Shown: positions 11,806 through 20,366 of the stretch, piece after piece | Position numbering within the stretch: the stretch's first letter is position 1 | Layout: every line of letters begins with the position of its first letter | From: Dokdonella_A sp963834755 | Lineage (GTDB): Bacteria; Pseudomonadota; Gammaproteobacteria; Xanthomonadales; Rhodanobacteraceae | Assembly: GCA_963834755.1 (NCBI GenBank) | Contig: CAWICQ010000009.1 | Coordinates: 124,001-188,000, forward strand | DNA length: 64,000 nt | Direction: 5' to 3' | The notes under the pieces: generated by a model | The model's input: the letters and a program-made list of their open reading frames with translations, nothing else | What the model was told of the DNA's origin: nothing | Database searches by the model: none | Translations under genes and position numbers: made by a program

Positions 11806-12981
11806 TCAATCCGCCTGCCGGCGCAGGAACGCCGGAATGTCGAGGTAGTCGCTCGGCGTTTCCGCCGCGCGTGTTTCGGGCACGGCCGCGCGCGCCGGGG
11901 CGCGATCGGTCGTATCGACGTAGTCGACCGCACCGGTCGTCGCGTTGCGCACCACGCGCATCGGCGGACGCGGCGCAGCGACCGGCTCGCGTTCGCGTTC
12001 GCGCACGGGCTGACGCACGGCTGCGGCGCGATTGAGTCCGGTGGCGACCACGGTGACGCGCACTTCGTCCTGGAGCTCCGGATCGAGCGCGGTGCCGACC
12101 ACCACGGTCGCATCTTCGCTGGCGAACTCGTGGATCACCTGGCCGATGTCGTCGAATTCGCGCATGGTCAGGTTCGGACCGGCGCTGACGTTGACCAGAA
12201 TGCCGCACGCACCGGCGAGATTGACGTCCTCGAGCAGCGGGTTGTTGATCGCCGCCTCGGCCGCCGCGACGGCGCGATCGTCGCCGCGCGCCGTGCCGGT
12301 GCCCATCATCGCCATGCCCATCTCGCTCATGACCGTGCGCACGTCGGCAAAGTCGACGTTGATCAAGCCCGGACGCGTGATCAGGTCCGCGATGCCCTGC
12401 ACCGCGCCGAGCAGCACGTCGTTGGCCTGCTTGAACGCCGACAGCAGCGTCACGTCGCGACCGAGCACCGTCAGGAGCTTCTCGTTCGGCACGGTGATCA
12501 GCGAATCGACGTAGCCGCCGAGATCCTCGATGCCCTTCAGCGCGACCTGCATGCGCCGGCGGCCCTCGAACGGAAACGGCTTGGTGACGACTGCGACGGT
12601 GAGAATTCCCATCTCCTTGGCGAGCTGCGCCACGACCGGCGCCGCGCCGGTACCCGTGCCGCCGCCCATGCCGCAGGTGATGAACGCCATGTCGGCGCCG
12701 GTCAGGAGTTCGACGATGCGCTCACGATCTTCGAGCGCGGCCTGACGGCCGACCTCGGGATTCGCGCCCGCACCGAGTCCTTTCGTGACGTTCGCGCCGA
12801 GCTGCAGCGTGAACTTCGCGCCGCTGTTCTTGAGCGCCTGCGAATCGGTGTTCGCGCAGACGAAATCGACGCCTTCGACATTCGCGTGAACCATGTGGCT
12901 GACTGCGTTGCCGCCGCCGCCGCCGACGCCGATGACCTTGATCACCGCATTCGGTGCCATCTTCTCGATCAGTTCGAACAT
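11806..12981 (-). CDS. ftsZ: Cell division GTPase FtsZ
   Basis: FtsZ polymerises into the cytokinetic ring at midcell. The protein has 391 residues. The tubulin signature GGGTGTG is at 106-112; the T-loop regions VIGVGGGGGNAVSHM and NTDSQAL are intact. A variable linker is followed by the conserved C-terminal peptide DYLDIPAFLRRQAD, which binds FtsA and ZipA. The start at 12981 has a strong GGAGGA ribosome site. It is separated from ftsA by an unusual 372-base spacer containing a tandem repeat, so its expression may depend on promoters within ftsA/ftsQ or in the spacer. Confidence 0.98.
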   Translation of the reverse strand: MFELIEKMAPNAVIKVIGVGGGGGNAVSHMVHANVEGVDFVCANTDSQALKNSGAKFTLQLGANVTKGLGAGANPEVGRQAALEDRERIVELLTGADMAFITCGMGGGTGTGAAPVVAQLAKEMGILTVAVVTKPFPFEGRRRMQVALKGIEDLGGYVDSLITVPNEKLLTVLGRDVTLLSAFKQANDVLLGAVQGIADLITRPGLINVDFADVRTVMSEMGMAMMGTGTARGDDRAVAAAEAAINNPLLEDVNLAGACGILVNVSAGPNLTMREFDDIGQVIHEFASEDATVVVGTALDPELQDEVRVTVVATGLNRAAAVRQPVREREREPVAAPRPPMRVVRNATTGAVDYVDTTDRAPARAAVPETRAAETPSDYLDIPAFLRRQAD

Positions 12982-13149
12982 TTCCCATCCTCCGCAATTG
13001 GCTACTGCTGGTTTTGTCTTTCCCGAATCCGTGACCGTCCCGGTCCGGCTTCGTCCGGCGAGGCTGGCGTGCCCCGCACTTGCGACCGTTTCGGTCGCCC
13101 GCGACGCGCTCCTTGCGCCGCGGTGTGTTCAAAGGCCCGAAGGCCACCT

Positions 13150-13268
13150 TTCACTTCTCCCGCTTGCGAGCTCTTCACTTCTCCGCTTGCGAGCTCTTCA
13201 CTTCTCTCGCTTGCGAGCTCTTCACTTCTCTCGCTTGCGAGCTCTTCACTTCTCCCGCTTGCGGGAGA
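13150..13268. repeat. Tandem repeat array, five 23-24 bp units
   Basis: Units begin TTCACTTCTC at 13150, 13174, 13197, 13221 and 13245, each followed by CGCTTGCGAGCTC or a close variant. Every unit contains a small palindrome, CTCGCTTGCGAG or CCCGCTTGCGGG, the same core as the dispersed REP-like element that follows. The array looks like an expansion of half of that element. Units are contiguous with no spacers, so it is not CRISPR. Confidence 0.9.
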
Positions 13269-13349
13269 AGTCGGCCGCAAGGCCGGATGAGGGCGGTCCA
13301 GCTAGAACTGCCCTCACCCCAACCCTCTCCCGCACGCGGGAGAGGGGAA
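13252..13349. repeat. REP-like inverted repeat pair after tandem array
   Basis: CTCCCGCTTGCGGGAGAAG near 13253, a GATGAGGGC motif near 13285, then CCCTCACCCCAACCCTCTCC with CCCGCACGCGGGAGAGGGG to 13349. Two hairpins lie in opposite orientation, the classic pair layout of this family in the window. Confidence 0.8.
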
Positions 13350-13353
13350 CATC

Positions 13354-14589
13354 TCAAAACTCTCCCTTGAACCAGGTGCTCACCCGGCCCCAAAGCCCAC
13401 TCACCGCCGACACGCCGCCCGCCGGCGTGTTGCGCGCGCCTTCGCGACGACTGCCGTAAATCAGCAGCCCGACGCCGGTCGCATGAATCGGATTGGCGAC
13501 CACGTCGGCCAAACCCGTCACGTGCTGCGGCATGCCGAGCCGCACCGGCATGTGGAACAGTTCTTCAGCGAGATCGAGCGCGCCTTCCATGCGCGCCGCG
13601 CCGCCGGTCAGCACGATGCCGGCGCGCACCAACTCCTCGCGCCCGCTGCGACGCAGATCCGCCTGCACCATCTCGAAAATTTCCTCGTATCTCGGCTGCA
13701 CCGCCTCGGCGAGGTTCTGCCGCGCGAGCCGCCGCGGCGGACGATCGCCGACGCTCGGCACCTGGATCGTTTCTTCCGCATGCGCAAGCTGGGCGAGCGC
13801 GCACGCGTAGCGCACCTTCAATTCCTCCGCATGCGCGGTCGGTGTGCGCATCAGGTGCGCGATGTCGCTGGTCACCTGATCGCCGCCGATCGCGAGCGAT
13901 GTCGTATGACGCAGCGCGCCTTGCGTGAAGATCGCGATGTCGGTGGTGCCCGCGCCGATGTCGACGAGACAGACCCCGAGCTCGCGCTCATCGTCGGTGA
14001 GCACTGCGCGCGCCGATGCGACCGCGGCCGGCAGCAATTCGTCGACCTGCAATCCGCAGCGGTTGATGCATTTGGTGATGTTCTGGATCGCGCTCGCGGC
14101 ACCCGTCACCAGATGCACGTTCGCTTCAAGACGCACGCCCGACATGCCGACCGGATGGCGAATGCCTTCCTGCCCGTCGATCACGTATTCCTGCGCTTCG
14201 GTGTAAAGCACGCTGCGATCAGCGGGAATCGCGACCGCCTTGGCCGAGTTCAGCACCTGGTCGAGATCGCCGACGCTGACTTCCTTGTCGCGGATCGGCG
14301 CCGTGCCATGTGAGTTTTCGTCCTTGATGTGGCTGCCGGCGATCGATGCGTACACCGAGCGGATCTGACAGCCGGCCATCAATTCGGCTTCTTCAACAGC
14401 GCGCTGGATCGAGTGCACGGTCGACTCGATGTCGACCACGACGCCGCGCTTCAAACCGTGCGACGGATGCGAGCCGATGCCGATGATCTCGACTGCTTCG
14501 CCGGGCGCGTGCTCGCCGACGATCGCGACGATCTTCGACGTGCCGACGTCGAGTCCGACGATGAGATTTTTTTCGCTCTTGCGGTTCAT
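13354..14589 (-). CDS. ftsA: Cell division protein FtsA
   Basis: FtsA is the actin-like ATPase that tethers FtsZ to the membrane. It has 411 residues. The N-terminal phosphate-binding segment LIVGLDVGTSKIVAIVG, the VCLVDIGAGTTDIAIF segment and the late ATP-binding GIVLTGGAARMEG are intact. The C-terminus WGRVSTWFKGEF is the amphipathic membrane-targeting helix. The start at 14589 overlaps the ftsQ stop as ATGA, so the two are translationally coupled. No defect was seen. Confidence 0.97.
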   Translation of the reverse strand: MNRKSEKNLIVGLDVGTSKIVAIVGEHAPGEAVEIIGIGSHPSHGLKRGVVVDIESTVHSIQRAVEEAELMAGCQIRSVYASIAGSHIKDENSHGTAPIRDKEVSVGDLDQVLNSAKAVAIPADRSVLYTEAQEYVIDGQEGIRHPVGMSGVRLEANVHLVTGAASAIQNITKCINRCGLQVDELLPAAVASARAVLTDDERELGVCLVDIGAGTTDIAIFTQGALRHTTSLAIGGDQVTSDIAHLMRTPTAHAEELKVRYACALAQLAHAEETIQVPSVGDRPPRRLARQNLAEAVQPRYEEIFEMVQADLRRSGREELVRAGIVLTGGAARMEGALDLAEELFHMPVRLGMPQHVTGLADVVANPIHATGVGLLIYGSRREGARNTPAGGVSAVSGLWGRVSTWFKGEF

Positions 14590-15431
14590 GTGTGGACGGC
14601 CGGGAATTGGGAGTAGGGAATGGAGAATGGGAAAGGCCGGACAGGCGTCGCGGAATCGGCTTTGCCGATTCCCGATTCCCCATTCCCGATTCCCGCCGAT
14701 TCCGGCGCGGGCGCCGGGCTCGGCACGGGCGCACTGCCCCAACGCAACGCGAACCCATTCGCGTAGCGCAGATCGACATAACCCGGCGCCTCGTTGCGGC
14801 CGGCCGCGAGCTTCGGCCACGCATCGAGGAATCGTTTCAGGCGTTCGCGCGGCTGATCGCGCCCGACTTCGATGCTGGCGCCGTTGGCGAGCGTCAGCTT
14901 CCAGCCGCCGCGCGGCGACAACGCCACCGCGGTCACGATCAGGCCGCTGCCGGAAAATTCCTTGAGGCAATCGGCGTGGAAACGGATCACGTCGTCGAGA
15001 CGATCGTCGGGCCCGGACAACTCCGGCAGGCCCTGCAATCCTTCGGCGCCGGCGACGCTGAATACCTTGCCGTGCCGGTTGATCAGCCGATCGCTGCCCC
15101 AGCGCGCATACGGTTGCTGCTCGTAGACCGTGAGCTCGATCGCGTCCGGCCAACGCTTGCGTGCTTCGGCATGCTCGACCCACGGCAGTTTCGCGACCGC
15201 CGCGCGCACGTCGGCGAGATCGATCGCGAAGAAGCCTTCGCCCAGATGCGGCGCGACCGCGGCGCGGATCTGCTCGGCGCTGACGTGATTGAATTCCGCG
15301 TGCACGTCGAGCTTCGTCACCGGCCAGCGATCGCTCGCGAACCAGCCGTTGAGCACGCCGACGATCGGCAGCGCGACCAGCGTGATCGCGATGCCCCAGG
15401 CGAGCAGCTTGAGGAGGAAAGTTCCTCTCAT
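14586..15431 (-). CDS. ftsQ: Cell division protein FtsQ with repeat-derived C-terminus
   Basis: FtsQ is a bitopic divisome scaffold. Of its 281 residues, a single membrane helix lies at about 7-27, the POTRA domain at about 35-105 (VSAEQIRAAVAPHLGEGFFAI, LPWVEHAEARKRWPD) and the beta domain to about 240. The last 36 residues (IGNGESGIGK to the end) are translated from a dispersed GGGAATC-type repeat and have no counterpart in ordinary FtsQ. The stop overlaps ftsA. The start at 15431 overlaps the ddlB stop. Confidence 0.94.
   Translation of the reverse strand: MRGTFLLKLLAWGIAITLVALPIVGVLNGWFASDRWPVTKLDVHAEFNHVSAEQIRAAVAPHLGEGFFAIDLADVRAAVAKLPWVEHAEARKRWPDAIELTVYEQQPYARWGSDRLINRHGKVFSVAGAEGLQGLPELSGPDDRLDDVIRFHADCLKEFSGSGLIVTAVALSPRGGWKLTLANGASIEVGRDQPRERLKRFLDAWPKLAAGRNEAPGYVDLRYANGFALRWGSAPVPSPAPAPESAGIGNGESGIGKADSATPVRPFPFSIPYSQFPAVHT
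14589..14697. repeat. GGGAATC-type repeat within the ftsQ 3' end
   Basis: On the plus strand, GGGAATTGGGAGTAGGGAA near 14602 faces GATTCCCGATTCCCCATTCC near 14667, forming a large inverted arrangement of GGGAATC/GATTCCC units. Related copies lie in the 3' and 5' ends of ddlB. Confidence 0.85.
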
Positions 15432-16483
15432 GATGCGCCTCTCGGTTGCTCGCGAGAATCGGCAATCGCCAATCGGGAATCGGAACAGCCGTCACCTGCT
15501 TGCACCGATTCCCTATTCCCCATTCCCGCTTCCCTCTCGAAACTTGTTTCGAGAATCTTCCAGCACAACGTCTCGAAATCGATGCCGATTGCACGCGCCG
15601 CCTTCGGCACCAGCGAGTGACTGGTCATGCCGGGCGCGGTATTCGCTTCGAGCAACCAGTTGCGGCCCTCGCGATCGCGCATCACATCGACGCGTCCCCA
15701 GCCGGCGCAGGCGAGCGCGTCGAACGCCGCGAGCGCCACGCCGCGCAATGCGTCTTCGGCGTTTCCTTCGAGGCCTGGGCAAAGGTATTGCGTGTCTTCG
15801 GCGACGTACTTGGCGTGGTAGTCGTAGAACGAACCTTTCGGAACGATGCGGATCGACGGCAGCGCCTCGCGACCGAGCACGGCAACAGTGAGCTCGTCGC
15901 CTTCGATCAGCTTCTCGAGCAGAAGATCGCCGGGATAACTCGAAGCAAGATCGACCGCCGCATCGAGATCGGCGACGCGGAATACGCGCGTGATGCCGAC
16001 GCTGGAACCTTCGCTCGCCGGCTTGACGATGACCGGCAAGCCGATCTTCGCGGCGGCCGCGTGCACATCGTCGCCCTTGCGCAGCGGAACGAATTGCGGC
16101 GTCGGCAAACCCTGCGCGAGCCACACCCATTTGCTGCGCACCTTGTCCATCGACAAGGCGGAACCGAGCACGCCGGAACCGGTGTACGGCACGCGCAGCG
16201 ACTCGAGCGCGCCCTGCAACACGCCGTCTTCGCCGCCGCCGTGCTGGCCGTGCAGGATGTTGAACACGCGCGCGTAATGACCGGCGCGCAGCGCATCCAG
16301 CAGCGCAGGAATACCGTCGACCGGGTGCGCATCGACACCCTTCGCGCGCAACGCCGCGAGCACGTTGCGCCCGGAATCGAGCGACACGTCGCGCTCGGCG
16401 GACTGTCCGCCCATGACCACCGCGACGCGACCGAAAAGGCCGGGATTCGAGATTCGGGATGCGGGATTCGGGAAGGCCGGCAT
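15428..16483 (-). CDS. ddlB: D-alanine--D-alanine ligase with repeat-derived ends
   Basis: Ddl joins two D-alanines for the peptidoglycan stem peptide. The protein has 351 residues, longer than the usual 300-320. The ATP-grasp core is complete: VVMGGQSAERDVSLDSGRNV, FNILHGQHGGGEDGVLQG, VIVKPASEGSSVGITRV and LLEANTAPGMTSHSLVPKAA. The extra length comes from both ends: residues 4-15 (FPNPASRISNPG) and the last roughly 36 residues are translated from GGGATTC-type repeats. The start at 16483 overlaps the murC stop as TGATG. Confidence 0.95.
   Translation of the reverse strand: MPAFPNPASRISNPGLFGRVAVVMGGQSAERDVSLDSGRNVLAALRAKGVDAHPVDGIPALLDALRAGHYARVFNILHGQHGGGEDGVLQGALESLRVPYTGSGVLGSALSMDKVRSKWVWLAQGLPTPQFVPLRKGDDVHAAAAKIGLPVIVKPASEGSSVGITRVFRVADLDAAVDLASSYPGDLLLEKLIEGDELTVAVLGREALPSIRIVPKGSFYDYHAKYVAEDTQYLCPGLEGNAEDALRGVALAAFDALACAGWGRVDVMRDREGRNWLLEANTAPGMTSHSLVPKAARAIGIDFETLCWKILETSFEREAGMGNRESVQAGDGCSDSRLAIADSREQPRGAS
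15455..15540. repeat. GGGAATC-type repeat within the ddlB 3' end
   Basis: CAATCGGGAATCGGAACAG near 15470 faces GATTCCCTATTCCCCATTCC near 15508. It is the same family and layout as the copy in the ftsQ 3' end. Confidence 0.85.
16439..16475. repeat. GGGATTC repeat at the murC-ddlB junction
   Basis: GGGATTCGAGATTCGGGATG and GGGATTCGGG run consecutively and encode residues 4-15 of Ddl. It is a shorter, single-orientation copy of the family. Confidence 0.75.
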
Positions 16484-17940
16484 CACGCGGCCTCCTTCGG
16501 TTTCAGATTGCCTGCGAGCGCTATCTCGTTGGCCGCGGCGCCGATGTCGCCCGCGCCAAGCAGCAACAACAAATCGCCGTCGCGCAATAGCGGCGGCAAC
16601 GTCTGGCGCAGCTCGCGCGGATGCTCGATCAGCACCGGATCGACTTTTCCGCGCGCGCGCACCGCGCGGGCGAGCGCGCGTCCGTCCGCGTTCGCGATCG
16701 GCGCCTCGCCGGCCGGATAGATTTCGGTCAGCACCAGCACGTCGGCTTCGGCGAGCACGTTGGCGAAATCGTCGAGCAGATCGCGCGTGCGCGTGTAGCG
16801 ATGCGGCTGGAACGCGACGACCAGCCGTCTGGACGGCCAACCGTTGCGCGCGGCCGCGAACACCGCGGCAAGCTCGCGCGGATGATGGGCGTAGTCATCG
16901 ACCAGCATCGCGGTGCCCTTGTCGAGCGCGATCTTGCCGCGCAATTGAAAGCGCCGGCCGACGCCCTGGAAGTTTTCGAGCGCGCGCTGCATCGACTCCG
17001 GCGGCACGCCGAGCTGCCAACCGACGGCACACGCCGCAAGCGCGTTCAGCACGTTGTGCGCGCCCGGAAGATTCAGGACGATCGGCAGCGACGGGCCACC
17101 GTGCCCGGAATCAAGATGGGGAAGGTGCAGCGTGAACCGCGTACGCTCGGCCTCAGCGCGAATGTCACTTGCGCGAATGTCGGCCGCGGACGCAATGCCG
17201 TAGGTCAACACACGCCGATGCGTTTCGCGCGCGAGATCGGCGACTTCGGGATCGTCGATGCACAGCACCGCGACGCCATAGAACGGCAGGCGATGCAGGA
17301 AATCCGCAAACGCCTTGCGCACGCGATCGAAATCGCCGGCGTAGTTTTCGAGATGATCGGCATCGATATTGGTGATGACCGCGATCACCGGCGCGAGCAA
17401 GAGGAACGAGCCGTCCGATTCGTCGGCCTCGGCGACCAGATATTCGCCGGTGCCGAGCCGCGCGTGCGCGCCGGCGGCGATGAGCTGGCCGCCGATGACG
17501 AAGGTCGGATCGAGCCCGGCTTCGGCGAGCACGCTCGCGGTAAGGCTCGTCGTCGTCGTCTTTCCGTGCGTGCCGGCGACCGCGATGCCGCGGCGGAAGC
17601 GCATCAACTCGCCGAGCATCTCCGCGCGCGGTACGACCGGGATGCGCCGCGCGCGCGCCGCAAGGACTTCCGGATTGTCGGCCTTGATCGCGCTCGATAC
17701 GACGAGCACGTCGATATCGGCGACATGCGCCGCGTCGTGGCCGCGATCGATGCGCGCACCGAGACCAGCGAGGCGTTTCGTCGTCGCATTCTCCGCCTTG
17801 TCGGAACCCGAGACCGAATAGCCGAGATTGCACAGCACTTCGGCGATCCCGCTCATGCCGACGCCGCCGATGCCGACGAAATGCACGCGCCGGAAATCCT
17901 GCATGATGTCGCCGTGCTGCTTGAGGCGGACCGGCGTCAT
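16483..17940 (-). CDS. murC: UDP-N-acetylmuramate--L-alanine ligase
   Basis: MurC adds L-alanine to UDP-MurNAc, the first step of stem-peptide synthesis. The protein has 485 residues. HFVGIGGVGMSGIAEVLCNLG (about 20-40) is the UDP-binding Rossmann start; GTHGKTTT at about 123-130 is the P-loop; ADESDGSF and DDYAHHPRELAAVFAAAR are intact. The start at 17940 (MTPVRLKQHGDIMQDF) overlaps the murG stop by four bases. Confidence 0.97.
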   Translation of the reverse strand: MTPVRLKQHGDIMQDFRRVHFVGIGGVGMSGIAEVLCNLGYSVSGSDKAENATTKRLAGLGARIDRGHDAAHVADIDVLVVSSAIKADNPEVLAARARRIPVVPRAEMLGELMRFRRGIAVAGTHGKTTTTSLTASVLAEAGLDPTFVIGGQLIAAGAHARLGTGEYLVAEADESDGSFLLLAPVIAVITNIDADHLENYAGDFDRVRKAFADFLHRLPFYGVAVLCIDDPEVADLARETHRRVLTYGIASAADIRASDIRAEAERTRFTLHLPHLDSGHGGPSLPIVLNLPGAHNVLNALAACAVGWQLGVPPESMQRALENFQGVGRRFQLRGKIALDKGTAMLVDDYAHHPRELAAVFAAARNGWPSRRLVVAFQPHRYTRTRDLLDDFANVLAEADVLVLTEIYPAGEAPIANADGRALARAVRARGKVDPVLIEHPRELRQTLPPLLRDGDLLLLLGAGDIGAAANEIALAGNLKPKEAA

Positions 17941-19031
17941 GCGGCGACCTCCAGACAGGCATCGGCGATGCGCTTGCCGGCAAAGGGCTTGGCAAGCGTG
18001 CGCGCCGCGTCGGCCATCTTGAGGAGCTTGGCGCGATCGCCGATCTCCTCGAACGCCGCGCCGAGACGCTTGACGAAATCGTCGCCTTCGACAACAAGGC
18101 GCGCGCCGCCGGCGGCGACCATCGCTTCCGCGTTCTTGGTCTGGTGATCGTCGACGGCGTGCGGATACGGCACCAGGATCGCCGGCACACCGGCCGCGGC
18201 GAGCTCGGCAAGCGTCAGCGCACCGGAGCGGCAGATCGCGAGATCGGCCCACGCGTACGCGGCGGCCATGTCGTCCTCGAACGGCACGACATGCGCTTCG
18301 ATGTTCGCGCGCACGTACGCGTCGCGCGCATGCTCGAAATGTTTCGCGCCGCTCTGATGACGCACGTCGACCGCGATCCGCGTGCCACGACGGCGCAAGA
18401 CTTCGGGCAAGGCGGAATTGAGACTCTGCGCACCCTGACTGCCGCCGAGCACGAGGAGACGCAGCGGTCCTTCGCGACCCGCGTAACGCACCACCGGCGA
18501 AGGCAGCGCCGCGATCGAAGCGCGTACCGGATTGCCGACCCATTCGCCTTGCGGAAACGAATCGGCAAATCCGGTCAGCACGCGTCGCGCGAATCGCGCC
18601 AGCAGACGATTCGTCACGCCCGGAATGCGGTTTTGCTCGTGCACGATGAGCGGCACGCGCGCGAGCCACGCCGCGATGCCGCCCGGCGCGGCCGCGTAGC
18701 CGCCCATCGAAAGAACACTGCGCGGCGCGTGACGCTTCAGCACGCCCCACGCCGCCGCGATCGCATGCAGAAGCCGCAGCGGCGCGAACACTTTCGTCGC
18801 GATGCCCTTGCCGCGCACGCCGCCGATCGGCAGCGCTTCGAGCGGAAGGCCGTGCTGCGGAACGAGGCGCGCTTCGAGACCGCCCTTGCCGCCGAGCCAG
18901 ATCACCGGCGTCTTGCGGCTCTTCAATTCGTCGGCCACCGCAAGTCCCGGGAAGATATGTCCACCGGTTCCGCCGGCCATGATCAGCACGGGCTTGGCCA
19001 CGGCACGATCAATGGCCGCCGCGTCGTTCAT
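17937..19031 (-). CDS. murG: Lipid II-forming N-acetylglucosaminyltransferase MurG
   Basis: MurG transfers GlcNAc from UDP-GlcNAc to lipid I on the inner leaflet of the inner membrane. The protein has 364 residues. AGGTGGHIFPGLAVAD at about 19-34, the membrane-binding hydrophobic patch near LLHAIAAAWGVLKRH, VHEQNRIPGVTNRLLA, VLGGSQGAQSLN and CRSGALTLAELAAAGVPAI are all present. The start at 19031 overlaps the ftsW stop as ATGA. Confidence 0.97.
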   Translation of the reverse strand: MNDAAAIDRAVAKPVLIMAGGTGGHIFPGLAVADELKSRKTPVIWLGGKGGLEARLVPQHGLPLEALPIGGVRGKGIATKVFAPLRLLHAIAAAWGVLKRHAPRSVLSMGGYAAAPGGIAAWLARVPLIVHEQNRIPGVTNRLLARFARRVLTGFADSFPQGEWVGNPVRASIAALPSPVVRYAGREGPLRLLVLGGSQGAQSLNSALPEVLRRRGTRIAVDVRHQSGAKHFEHARDAYVRANIEAHVVPFEDDMAAAYAWADLAICRSGALTLAELAAAGVPAILVPYPHAVDDHQTKNAEAMVAAGGARLVVEGDDFVKRLGAAFEEIGDRAKLLKMADAARTLAKPFAGKRIADACLEVAA

Positions 19032-20239
19032 CGACGCACCTCGGCGAGCAGTCGTTCCGGCACCGCTTGCAGCGCCGCGTTTTCCGCGCGCGCGACTTCG
19101 TAACTGACGCGGATCAAGAGACCAATCGCGGCGCATGTCATCATCACGCTCGATCCGCCGGAGCTGATCAGCGGCAGCGTCAGGCCTTTGGTCGGCAGCA
19201 CGCCGAGATTTACGCCGATCGAGACCAGCGCCTGCAGCGCGATCGTCAGCGAGACACCGAACGCGCAATAACCGGCGAAACGCTGGCCGCGCTCGACCGC
19301 GCGCAGGCCGATCGCAAAACCACGTCCGATCAGCCATGCGAACAACGCGAGCACCAACACGATGCCGGCGAAGCCGAGCTCTTCGGCGATCACGGCGAGG
19401 ATGAAGTCGGTGTGCGCTTCAGGCAGATAAAAAAGTTTCTGCACCGAGCCGCCGAGGCCGACGCCGAACCATTCGCCGCGGCCGATCGCGATTAAAGCCT
19501 GCGTGAGCTGAAATCCATCCTTGAACGGATCGGCCCACGGATCGAGAAACGACGTCAGGCGCTTGACGCGATAGTCCTGGCTGAAAGCGGCCCACGCCAA
19601 CGCAGGAATCGCGAGCGTGCCGAGCACGGCGAGATTGCGCAGCCGCGCGCCGCCGAGCCAGACCATGCCGATCGTCACCGCGAGCAGCAGCGCGGCCGAA
19701 CCAAAATCCGGTTGCGCGAGCAGCAGCACGACGAGTCCGAGCGCAAGTCCGAGCGGCTTCAGGACGCCGATCAAACTGCCCTGCACCTTGTCGCGATGAC
19801 GCACGAGATAACTTGCCAGATACACGACCAGCACGACCTTCACGGCCTCGACCGACTGGAATCCGGAAATGCCAAGATGAATCCAGCGCCGCGCGCCGTT
19901 GACGCGAAATCCGACGCCGGGCACGAACACCAGCAGCAACAGGACGATGCCGATCAGCAGGAACAGGCCGGCATGGCGTTCGAGCCAGGCGAGCTCGATG
20001 CGCGCGATGACGATGCACGCGACGACGCCGAGACCGAGGAAAACCAGATGACGCGCGAGATAGTAGAAAGGCCCGACGTGCAGCCCATCGGCGACCGCGA
20101 TCGAACTCGACGCCACCATCACGACGCCGACGCTCGCTAGCGCAGCCGCGGCGAGAATCAAGCTGAGGTCGTAGCGGCCTTTCGGCTCGCCGCGCCGAGT
20201 GGCCTGCGATTCTTCGTCGTTGAAACCGAACATCAACAT
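19028..20239 (-). CDS. ftsW: Peptidoglycan polymerase FtsW
   Basis: FtsW is the SEDS-family glycosyltransferase that polymerises septal lipid II with FtsI. The protein has 403 residues and about ten membrane helices. Visible SEDS signatures are GVGFRVNGARRWIHLG, VVLLLAQPDFGSAALLL, FGVGLGGSVQKLFYLPEAHTDF and the late LPTKGLTLPLISSGGSS. The ATG at 20239 has AGGTG 7 bases upstream. A short repeat-containing gap of 127 bases separates it from mraY, unusual for this otherwise overlapping cluster. Confidence 0.96.
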   Translation of the reverse strand: MLMFGFNDEESQATRRGEPKGRYDLSLILAAAALASVGVVMVASSSIAVADGLHVGPFYYLARHLVFLGLGVVACIVIARIELAWLERHAGLFLLIGIVLLLLVFVPGVGFRVNGARRWIHLGISGFQSVEAVKVVLVVYLASYLVRHRDKVQGSLIGVLKPLGLALGLVVLLLAQPDFGSAALLLAVTIGMVWLGGARLRNLAVLGTLAIPALAWAAFSQDYRVKRLTSFLDPWADPFKDGFQLTQALIAIGRGEWFGVGLGGSVQKLFYLPEAHTDFILAVIAEELGFAGIVLVLALFAWLIGRGFAIGLRAVERGQRFAGYCAFGVSLTIALQALVSIGVNLGVLPTKGLTLPLISSGGSSVMMTCAAIGLLIRVSYEVARAENAALQAVPERLLAEVRR

Positions 20240-20269
20240 GGGCACACCTCGGCGGCCGCAGGCCGACGG

Positions 20270-20340
20270 CCGACGTCTGTCGCCCGTGAAGCGGGAGAGA
20301 GGGGGACCGTCCGTGGAGCGGACGGTGGAGCGAGGGCACG
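20270..20340. repeat. Degenerate REP-like element in the mraY-ftsW gap
   Basis: GCGGGAGAGAGGGGG is followed by the perfect inverted repeat GACCGTCCGT/ACGGA-type region (CCGTCC GTGGAGC GGACGG) and GAGCGAGGGC. It lies between the mraY stop and the ftsW ribosome site. Confidence 0.65.
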
Positions 20341-20366
20341 CGCGAGAACGACTTCGGGCTCCGTCA

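Larger units (their letters stand above)
12982..13353. other. 372-base ftsA-ftsZ spacer
   Basis: No gene. Most of the spacer is repeat: a five-copy tandem array at 13150-13268 and a pair of REP-like inverted repeats to 13349. The part next to ftsZ carries the Shine-Dalgarno sequence. Confidence 0.6.

Noticed and set aside
13150..13268. Possible CRISPR array in the ftsA-ftsZ spacer
   Set aside because: The units are contiguous with no unique spacers and match the REP core, so it is a simple tandem repeat.
16621..18147. Long plus-strand frame opposite murC and murG
   Set aside because: Antisense to two complete, well conserved genes; composition is that of a shadow frame.
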